From Pseudomonas proteolytica (GTDB taxonomy: Bacteria; Pseudomonadota; Gammaproteobacteria; Pseudomonadales; Pseudomonadaceae): a stretch of 64,000 bases of DNA. The stretch is from assembly GCF_007858275.1 (NCBI RefSeq), contig NZ_VFEV01000008.1:62001-126000 (forward strand), written 5' to 3'. How positions within the stretch are numbered: position 1 is the first letter of the stretch; each line of letters begins with the position of its first letter. The notes under the pieces are model-generated. The model did no database searches. It was given only the letters and a program-made list of their open reading frames with translations, and had not been told where the DNA came from. Positions 59,018 to 64,000 of this stretch are shown piece after piece. A program made the position numbers and the translations under genes.

Positions 59018-59251
59018 ATGAACACCGTAATTCAGCGATTTGCCGAATCGCTCCAGCTCCACCCCTCTGGTCTTCTTACGCCTGCCCAAGTTGCCGTCGA
59101 GCTGGGCGTCTCGCATAGGACGCTTGCCGCCTGGCGCAGCTCCCGCAATACGGGCCCAGCTTGGATGCGAATCGGTTCGCGAGTGCGCTATAGCAAAGCA
59201 GCATTGCTGGCCTGGCTCAAAGATCGCTCCCAGAAAACGAGCGAGGCCTGA
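59018..59251 (+). CDS. small helix-turn-helix DNA-binding protein (excisionase-like)
   Basis: A 77-residue protein with a MerR/excisionase-type HTH: LTPAQVAVELGVSHRTLAAWR, then GPAWMRIGSRVRYSKAALLAWL. This is the HTH_17 pattern of phage and island excisionases. It lies two bases before the alpA gene in the same operon. Confidence 0.8.
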   Translation: MNTVIQRFAESLQLHPSGLLTPAQVAVELGVSHRTLAAWRSSRNTGPAWMRIGSRVRYSKAALLAWLKDRSQKTSEA

Positions 59252-59253
59252 CC

Positions 59254-59526
59254 ATGTCTGCGACAACAGAAACCAAGTCAAACAAATCCAACGTAGTTTT
59301 GCTCGACCCGGCCACGACGCTCATTCGAATCCCAGAAGTCATGGCGATTGTAGGGTTGGCGCGGCCCACCATTTACAAGTTGATGCGGCGAGCTGACAGC
59401 GGCTTTCCGCTGCCTGTAAAGCTCAGTCACAGCAATGCACGTGGTGCCCCTGTTGCTTGGGTATTGAGTGAGGTTCAGGAGTGGGTTCGGGGACGGATCG
59501 CAGCCCGTGGGCAGGTGGCAGCATGA
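59254..59526 (+). CDS. alpA: AlpA family transcriptional activator
   Basis: A 90-residue AlpA-type protein: LIRIPEVMAIVGLARPTIYKLM is its HTH, followed by GFPLPVKLS and WVLSEVQEWVRGRI, a typical AlpA end. AlpA proteins switch on excision and, in PICI satellites, serve as the master activator. It is followed by a gene overlapping its stop by four bases. Confidence 0.88.
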   Translation: MSATTETKSNKSNVVLLDPATTLIRIPEVMAIVGLARPTIYKLMRRADSGFPLPVKLSHSNARGAPVAWVLSEVQEWVRGRIAARGQVAA

Positions 59527-59852
59527 CCCCTGTGTTCCTGCCGCATTCCCTTCTTGATGCAGTTGAAGCGACTCTGCCTCCAGCGGTAGCCAAGGGCAAA
59601 CATGACCTCTGCGCGCTGCGTGATCGTGCGATCGCAGAGGGTGCCCATGTTCTGCTGTTGGCCTGGCCGACGCTCGACTGGGTGTTGCTGGCCATCGAGA
59701 TCCCAGAGGGAGTGGTGATCAAGGATGCACAACAGCTCATCCCCAACCTGCTGGCCAACCCTACCGCCCTGGAGCACATGCGCTCAGAGTCCCGTAAAGG
59801 CCAGCACCTGAGCTGGTTGTCTCTGACTCGCTCCGTCGCCACTCAGCACTAA
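59523..59852 (+). CDS. hypothetical protein of the alpA operon
   Basis: A 109-residue protein starting at an ATG that overlaps the alpA stop (ATGA). I do not recognise the family. It is Leu/Ala-rich and helical (KHDLCALRDRAIAEGAHVLLLAWPTLDWV). A hairpin follows at once. Translational coupling suggests a role with AlpA, but none can be assigned. Confidence 0.7.
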   Translation: MTPVFLPHSLLDAVEATLPPAVAKGKHDLCALRDRAIAEGAHVLLLAWPTLDWVLLAIEIPEGVVIKDAQQLIPNLLANPTALEHMRSESRKGQHLSWLSLTRSVATQH

Positions 59853-59856
59853 CGAA

Positions 59857-59884
59857 AACGCCCCCGGCTGCAACCGGAGGCGTT
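59857..59884 (+). terminator. hairpin at the end of the alpA operon
   Basis: AACGCC-C-CCGG/CCGG-A-GGCGTT stem (one mismatch) around CTGCAA. There is no T-run, so it may be a weak or factor-assisted terminator. It separates the regulatory operon from the immunity leader. Confidence 0.55.
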
Positions 59885-59921
59885 AGAGGTAGACTCATAT
59901 GCCCATTCAATTTATGACGCA

Positions 59922-59937
59922 TTGCGCAATCGCGCAA
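59922..59937. promoter_or_regulatory. palindromic operator candidate
   Basis: TTGCGC-AATC-GCGCAA is a perfect 6+6 palindrome ten bases before the likely leader promoter. Its position suggests an operator for AlpA or the other HTH protein; this is inference. Confidence 0.45.
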
Positions 59938-59947
59938 GCTCCGCTTG

Positions 59948-59976
59948 TTGCACTTCTAAAATCGAGGCGCTATGCT
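59948..59976 (+). promoter_or_regulatory. candidate promoter of the immunity leader/primase operon
   Basis: TTGCAC (59948-59953), 17 bases, TATGCT (59971-59976). The match is moderate. It would start transcription just upstream of the first target segment at 60006, as in phage P4. Confidence 0.45.
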
Positions 59977-60005
59977 CCGGCTGTCGCTGCAAATTCAGTG
60001 ACCGG

Positions 60006-60014
60006 GTTTGACGG
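60006..60014 (+). promoter_or_regulatory. antisense target segment A (seqA-like)
   Basis: GTTTGACGG, identical to the nine bases at 60171-60179. Complementary, with one bulged base, to CCGTCAAC at 60138-60145 in the ncRNA. In P4 the leader segment seqA pairs with the CI RNA and causes early termination. Confidence 0.6.
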
Positions 60015-60035
60015 CCCGAGCAACTTGGCGCACAG

Positions 60036-60065
60036 GCGCCCCATCCGACAGCAGGCGCTTTTTTT
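60036..60065 (+). terminator. intrinsic terminator inside the immunity leader
   Basis: GCGCC (60036-60040) and GGCGC (60054-60058) form a short stem followed by seven Ts (60059-60065). It lies between target A and the ncRNA, where early P4-type transcription would stop when immunity is on. Confidence 0.75.
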
Positions 60066-60086
60066 GTGCCCGCAGTTTCGTGTTAT

Positions 60087-60160
60087 GGCGGCTGTGCGTG
60101 GGAGACCTTCGGGTCTGCCGGGTTCCAAGTTCCCGGTCCGTCAACCTGCGCACAGCTGCC
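60087..60160 (+). ncRNA. P4 CI/C4-type antisense immunity RNA
   Basis: A 12-bp closing stem (60087-60098 with 60149-60160, one G-U pair) encloses two hairpins: AGACC-TTCG-GGTCT (60103-60116) and CCGGG/CCCGG with a nine-base loop (60118-60136). The unpaired CCGTCAAC (60138-60145) after the second hairpin is complementary to the two flanking GTTTGACGG segments. This multi-branched fold with an exposed antisense segment is the C4/CI pattern of phages P1, P7 and P4. Called by hand folding; no covariance search was run. Confidence 0.75.
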
Positions 60161-60170
60161 ACCTTAAATC

Positions 60171-60179
60171 GTTTGACGG
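60171..60179 (+). promoter_or_regulatory. antisense target segment C (seqC-like)
   Basis: GTTTGACGG, identical to segment A, 11 bases after the ncRNA and about 40 bases before the first small gene of the primase operon. Its place matches P4 seqC. Confidence 0.6.
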
Positions 60180-60219
60180 CGATTCGTGGCAGCTCCATTT
60201 AAACTTGGAGTATCGCCTC

Positions 60220-60393
60220 ATGAAGCACGCAAACGCCCTCAATCCGTCCAGTAACTCCAGTCGAGCCGCCGCACACCGTGCCATGGCCATGTCTGCCCTT
60301 CATGCAAACTCCAGCCTGTCCACTCGACTGGCTCGCTACAACCAACACATGAGCAAAGCTCGCACCTTGGAAAATGCTGGGGGCGCGCTATGA
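60220..60393 (+). CDS. small hypothetical protein
   Basis: A 57-residue, Ser/Ala/Arg-rich basic protein (MKHANALNPSSNSSRAAAHR) with GGAG nine bases before its ATG. A longer in-frame frame from 59899 runs through the ncRNA and is rejected as coding. The stop overlaps the next start by four bases. It holds the place of the small kil/eta-type genes downstream of seqC in P4, but no function can be read. Confidence 0.65.
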   Translation: MKHANALNPSSNSSRAAAHRAMAMSALHANSSLSTRLARYNQHMSKARTLENAGGAL

Positions 60394-60674
60394 AGACCAC
60401 TCACATCGAAGCCAAAACAGCAGGCGGTATGTCCTTCGGCGCCTGCAACGTGGACGGGCAAAAAATATTCCGTATCAACCCTGACATCCCTGTAGGGGAC
60501 GCTCTGGAACACGCCTCGAATCTGCTGGGAATAGTAAACAGGTTGACTTTGGTTAGCGGCATGGATGACGGCAATGAGACTGTTACGTGGGCCGCTCACG
60601 AATTGGGCGAGATGGCAAAAGCGATAATTGACGATGTTACGACCGGCCTTCTAATCGCGGGGAACACCCCATGA
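60390..60674 (+). CDS. DUF3077 family protein
   Basis: A 94-residue protein matching the DUF3077 family found mainly in Pseudomonas chromosomes and mobile elements: FRINPDIPVGDALEHASNLL, then WAAHELGEMAKAIIDD. Function unknown. It overlaps both the small gene before it and the primase after it (ATGA overlaps), so it belongs to the replication operon. Confidence 0.8.
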   Translation: MKTTHIEAKTAGGMSFGACNVDGQKIFRINPDIPVGDALEHASNLLGIVNRLTLVSGMDDGNETVTWAAHELGEMAKAIIDDVTTGLLIAGNTP

Positions 60675-63463
60675 GTACGGGAAAAAAACACCCCAGCTTC
60701 GCCAGCGTGAAAGCCGCTGCCCTGGGGGCCATTGACCGCGTGCTGGCTCACTGGCTGCCAAACGGAAAACGCGAAGACGGCGGCAAAGAATACTCGGCCC
60801 CGAACCCAACCCGCGCAGACAAACACGCCGGATCGTTCAAGGTGAATCTGAACAAGGGTACTTGGTCAGATTTCGCCACGGGCGACAAGGGTGGCGACCT
60901 AATTGACCTGGTGCGTTACCTCGATGGCGGAACAGATGTTGAGGCGTGCAATAAGCTGGCTGGCTTTCTCGGCGTAACCGCCGGCGCCTCCAGCAATGAA
61001 AAATCGCCTCCCAGCAAAACAGCCGCCTGGGTGCCCATACTTCCAATCCCTGATAGTGCCATGCGTAAGATTCCGGCTAAGCATCGCCAGCACGGAGCGC
61101 CATCGAGAATGTGGATCTATCGGGACGCCGCCAGCCAGCCACTGATGGTCCTATACCGCTTCGACCTGGGTTTGGATGACAGTGGTACAGCACGCAAGGT
61201 GTTCGCGCCGCTGACCTGGTGCAAAGGTGCCAGCGGATCCAGTCAGTGGCGGTGGCAAGGTCTAAATGCACCTCGGCCACTTTTGCGGCTAGATGAGTTG
61301 GCGAAACGCTCTGCTGATCCTGTCGTTTTATGTGAGGGTGAAAAAGCCGCCGATGCTGCCGGAAAGCTGCTACCTGGCTACGTCTCTACGTGCTGGCTCA
61401 ACGGCACGAACTCTTGGCAAAAAGCGGATTTCCTACCCTTGGCAGGCCGTGATGTATTGCTCTGGCCAGACAACGATAGTCCGGGCTTGCATTGCATGGT
61501 GGAGATCGAAAAGCACCTGCTCAAAATCGGCGCAGGGTCAATACGGAGCGTTCCGGTAACCGCACTAAGCGATCAGCTTTCCGAAGGGGATGATGCGGCG
61601 GATTTTGAGTCCGCTGGATGGACCAGCGAGCGACTTGATGCGCTGATTGCAGGCTTGAGCCTCGCAAAAAAAGAGGTGATCCCTACCAAGCAAAAACCGA
61701 ATTCGTCCCATCCAACGGGTTTTCGTGTAACCGCGGATGGCGTGTTCTACGCGAGTGAAGATGGCGAGGCGAGGCCCGTATGCTCGCGGCTTGAAATCCT
61801 TGCGCGCACACGGGACGAAAAAGGCCACAACTGGGGTTTGCTGGTGGAGTTCGATGATCCTGACGGTGACCGAAAGCGGTGGAACATCCCCGCTCGCAGC
61901 ATGGCTGGTGACTTTGGCAAAGAAGTACTGGGGCCACTTGTTGATATGGGGCTTCGGCTTGCAGGTAACCGCGCAGCTCGGAATTCACGCAATGACCTCC
62001 AAAGCTACTTGCAGGGATATGACAGTAAGGATCGAGCTCGATTGGTGACCCGGCTGGGCTGGCAAGGCAATGCGTATTTACTGCCCGATCAGCAGGTGGG
62101 GGCAAGTCCGGAGCGGCTGCATTTTTACGACGCTGGGGCTCAGCTTCCCCCTATCAGCCGATCCGGGTCACTTGATCAGTGGCAACGTCATATCGGAGCC
62201 CTGTGCATCGACAACCACCGCCTGACTTTTGTCGTGTGTGTTGCGTTCGCGGGTCCGCTGCTGCAGCTGCTGGGACAGGAGTCGGGAGGATTCCATCTGT
62301 ACGGTGATAGCTCGGGTGGTAAGACTACACACCTCCAGGTAGCCGCCTCAGTTTACGGTGGCCAACGCTTGGTGCGTTCCTGGCGATCAACTGACAACGC
62401 CTTGGAATCGATAGCGGCGGCACACTCGGACGGTTTGCTGGTATTGGATGAGATAGGAATGTGCGACCCCCGCATTATCGGGGAAACGGTCTACATGCTG
62501 GGTAATGGGGCTGGCAAAGCTCGCGCTAACGATCGTGGCCTGGTGGGTAGGCAGGTTCAAGAATGGAGGCTGCTGTTTCTTTCTACCGGTGAAAAAACAC
62601 TGGCTCAACACATGTCTGAGGCCCATAAGGAATTGAAAGCGGGCATGGAGGTTCGTCTACTTGCTGTACCTGCCGATGCGGGAAAAGGTATGGGTATGTT
62701 TGAGGCGCTCCATGGCTTTGCTGATGCGGCGGCGCTCTCTGATGCGTTGAAAGCAAGAGCAGGAAAGTACTACGGCGCCCCTCTACTGGAGTTCCTAAAT
62801 AACCTCTGCACGCCTGGTCAAATTGAGGGTTATCGGATCCTTCTGCGGCGAACTGTAGAGCGCTTCGTGACTGAGTCATTGCCGCCCAACCCCAGCGGAC
62901 AAGCACAGCGCGCCGCCGGCAGATTTGGCTTAGCGGCAGCAGCCGGGGAGCTTGCAACCGCCCTTGGCGTCACTGGGTGGCCGGATGGCACGGCCACTAA
63001 AGCAGCGGAGGTCTGCTTGGCAGCCTGGCTCGGTGAGCGAGGTGGGGCCGGGAACATGGAAGGTGACGCCATCATTTCGCGTCTGAGAGGTGTAATCGAG
63101 CGGTATGGGGAAAGCCGATTCACAAGGTGGGATGCCATCGCGGCAAAAACAGACGATCACGCCCCCCGAACTGTTGACCGACTGGGCTTCAGACGAACTA
63201 TTGAACATGGCCTGGGTGATGATACCTATACCTCTGTCACATACTATTTTCTTGCGACAACTTGGCGCGACGACGTATTCAAAGGAATGAACGTAGTTGC
63301 CGTAAATAAAGAGTTGATAAAGCGAGGCGTACTTGAGCCGGCAGGCGATGGAAAGGCTTCACAATCAATTTCACTGCCGGGAATGCCCAAGACAAGAGCA
63401 TATATAGTTAATGCTTCGGCACTACTTGACTTGGATTCAGCCCGACAATCTATCGCTGCTTAA
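60671..63463 (+). CDS. primase-helicase with Toprim and DUF927 domains
   Basis: A 930-residue replication protein. The N-terminal part resembles a primase substrate-binding region (SFKVNLNKGTWSDFATGDKGGDLIDLVRYL, minus zinc ligands); Toprim signatures are CEGEKAAD (Glu222) and LLWPDNDSPG (Asp267/269). The DUF927 half is an ATPase with Walker A YGDSSGGKTT (545-554) and Walker B LLVLDEIG (590-597). This is the P4 alpha-like initiator/primase/helicase role, though the domains differ from P4 alpha itself. It is the last gene of the leader operon; the 142 bases after it hold an inverted repeat. Confidence 0.88.
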   Translation: MSTGKKHPSFASVKAAALGAIDRVLAHWLPNGKREDGGKEYSAPNPTRADKHAGSFKVNLNKGTWSDFATGDKGGDLIDLVRYLDGGTDVEACNKLAGFLGVTAGASSNEKSPPSKTAAWVPILPIPDSAMRKIPAKHRQHGAPSRMWIYRDAASQPLMVLYRFDLGLDDSGTARKVFAPLTWCKGASGSSQWRWQGLNAPRPLLRLDELAKRSADPVVLCEGEKAADAAGKLLPGYVSTCWLNGTNSWQKADFLPLAGRDVLLWPDNDSPGLHCMVEIEKHLLKIGAGSIRSVPVTALSDQLSEGDDAADFESAGWTSERLDALIAGLSLAKKEVIPTKQKPNSSHPTGFRVTADGVFYASEDGEARPVCSRLEILARTRDEKGHNWGLLVEFDDPDGDRKRWNIPARSMAGDFGKEVLGPLVDMGLRLAGNRAARNSRNDLQSYLQGYDSKDRARLVTRLGWQGNAYLLPDQQVGASPERLHFYDAGAQLPPISRSGSLDQWQRHIGALCIDNHRLTFVVCVAFAGPLLQLLGQESGGFHLYGDSSGGKTTHLQVAASVYGGQRLVRSWRSTDNALESIAAAHSDGLLVLDEIGMCDPRIIGETVYMLGNGAGKARANDRGLVGRQVQEWRLLFLSTGEKTLAQHMSEAHKELKAGMEVRLLAVPADAGKGMGMFEALHGFADAAALSDALKARAGKYYGAPLLEFLNNLCTPGQIEGYRILLRRTVERFVTESLPPNPSGQAQRAAGRFGLAAAAGELATALGVTGWPDGTATKAAEVCLAAWLGERGGAGNMEGDAIISRLRGVIERYGESRFTRWDAIAAKTDDHAPRTVDRLGFRRTIEHGLGDDTYTSVTYYFLATTWRDDVFKGMNVVAVNKELIKRGVLEPAGDGKASQSISLPGMPKTRAYIVNASALLDLDSARQSIAA

Positions 63464-63511
63464 AATTAATAATTGCCGCTTGCATTTTCGGCGCACCGTA
63501 AGATAATGGCA

Positions 63512-63538
63512 GTGTAGAGCGTGTGACGCGCTTTACAC
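63512..63538. repeat. 10-bp inverted repeat before the capsid protease gene
   Basis: GTGTAGAGCG (63512-63521) and CGCTTTACAC (63529-63538) pair in full as RNA (one G-U) around TGTGACG. There is no T-run. It lies 67 bases before the protease start and could be an operator or a processing signal for the structural module. Confidence 0.5.
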
Positions 63539-63605
63539 CCGTTACAGTTGCGCGTGATGCGACCCTGAGCGGCAAATATCATATTTGTCACTTATGGACT
63601 TTTAT

Positions 63606-64000
63606 ATGCACACATTCCACTCTGCGCCACTTCATCTTAAGCTTCTAGACGCCAATCAAACTCGCACCGGTGAGTTCTCTGGATACGCCTCAACTTTTGG
63701 TGGCGATCCGGACTCGCAGGGGCATGTTATTGAGCCTGGTGCCTTCAACAAGAGCCTCACCCGTCATGCTGTTGAAGGGACAAAGCCAGCAATGTTGTGG
63801 CAGCACAATAGAAACCAGCCAGTCGGAGTCTGGCTGTCCATGGTTGAAGATAGCCGAGGACTACTTGTTTCCGGCAAGCTAACACTCGATGTTGCGATTG
63901 CAAAAGAGAGTTATGCGCTTATGAAGGACGGCGCCCTGGCAATGAGCATTGGCTTTTTCATGCTGGATGCCAAGCCGCTAGGCGCCGGTCTGAGCCTGGT
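63606..64000 (+). CDS. HK97-family prohead protease, N-terminal part
   Basis: This reading frame is open from the ATG at 63606 to the end of the window, giving 131 residues. FSGYASTFGGDPDSQGHVIEPGAF near the start, the histidine in AMLWQHNRNQPVGVW and the serine in LAMSIGFFM are the catalytic pattern of the HK97/U35 prohead protease, which trims capsid proteins during head maturation. Its presence next to a satellite-type replication module implies that the element codes for its own capsid parts. The 3' part and the expected major capsid gene lie beyond the window. Confidence 0.88.
   Translation, partial: MHTFHSAPLHLKLLDANQTRTGEFSGYASTFGGDPDSQGHVIEPGAFNKSLTRHAVEGTKPAMLWQHNRNQPVGVWLSMVEDSRGLLVSGKLTLDVAIAKESYALMKDGALAMSIGFFMLDAKPLGAGLSL

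Larger units (their letters stand above)
56665..64000 (+). mobile_element. integrated phage satellite-like element (PICI/P4-like), left part
   Basis: From tRNA-Met rightwards the window holds a P4-type integrase, AlpA and a second HTH regulator, a P4/C4-like immunity RNA, a Toprim/DUF927 primase-helicase and an HK97-type prohead protease. This order resembles capsid-forming phage-inducible chromosomal islands more than a full prophage, since no CI-type repressor, lysis or tail gene is seen. The element probably begins inside the tRNA 3' half; the right att copy and the right half lie outside the window, so its extent is unknown. Confidence 0.75.

Noticed and set aside
58876-59118. 80-codon frame overlapping the 58404 gene and the HTH gene
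   Set aside because: It lies across the ends of two better-supported genes in another frame and has no domain.

Overview
The window reads as a Pseudomonas fluorescens-group chromosome. Housekeeping genes follow the order known from Pseudomonas (hemA-prfA-prmC-moeB-murI-pagL-phr on one side, lolB-ispE-prs-rplY-pth-ychF on the other). GC is high, and REP-type palindromes built on GGGAGC(G/T)GGCTTGC sit in several intergenic gaps. All identifications come from reading motifs and protein sequence; no database search was run.

Layout. 1-8.5 kb: the end of a DUF3565 gene, pta, an acyltransferase, the sulfate-activation pair cysD-cysNC, a Nif3-like gene and the periplasmic protease algW. 8.5-11.4 kb: a TonB-dependent receptor interrupted by one frameshift plus a DUF4198 gene, behind a Zur-like site. 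11.5-13.4 kb: hemH and a yfcH-like gene on the minus strand. 13.5-23.3 kb: a probable blue-light/photo-oxidative stress regulon. It holds a flavoprotein gene and a nine-gene overlapping operon with a LitR/PplR-type MerR regulator, photolyase, SDR, FAD oxidoreductase, DUF1365, a cyclopropane-synthase-like methyltransferase and DUF2878. Three direct-repeat TGTACA-N12-TGTACA-type sites lie in its promoters. 23.3-36.4 kb: conserved core genes, with tRNA-Gln.

36.8-55.0 kb: an apparently intact Hrp1-type (P. syringae-like) type III secretion cluster: hrpS-like activator, hrpA-hrpB-hrcJ-hrpD-hrpE, hrpF-hrpG-hrcC-hrpT-hrpV, then on the minus strand hrpJ-hrcV-hrpQ-hrcN-hrpO-hrpP-hrcQ-hrcR-hrcS-hrcT-hrcU, and hrpL. 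Three hrp boxes and one sigma-54 promoter give a readable circuit: HrpS plus sigma-54 to HrpL to structural operons. No second HrpR-like activator, no hrpZ harpin and no effector gene are seen. A fosmidomycin-resistance-type MFS gene follows.

56.7-64.0 kb: an integrated element starts at tRNA-Met. It has a P4-type integrase, a cluster of six GTGTTC hexamers, HTH and AlpA regulators, a P4/C4-like immunity RNA leader (antisense segment flanked by two identical target segments, with a terminator between), a Toprim/DUF927 primase-helicase, and an HK97-type prohead protease that runs off the end. The order int-alpA-primase-capsid protease suggests a phage satellite of the capsid-forming PICI kind, although an unusual prophage remains possible.
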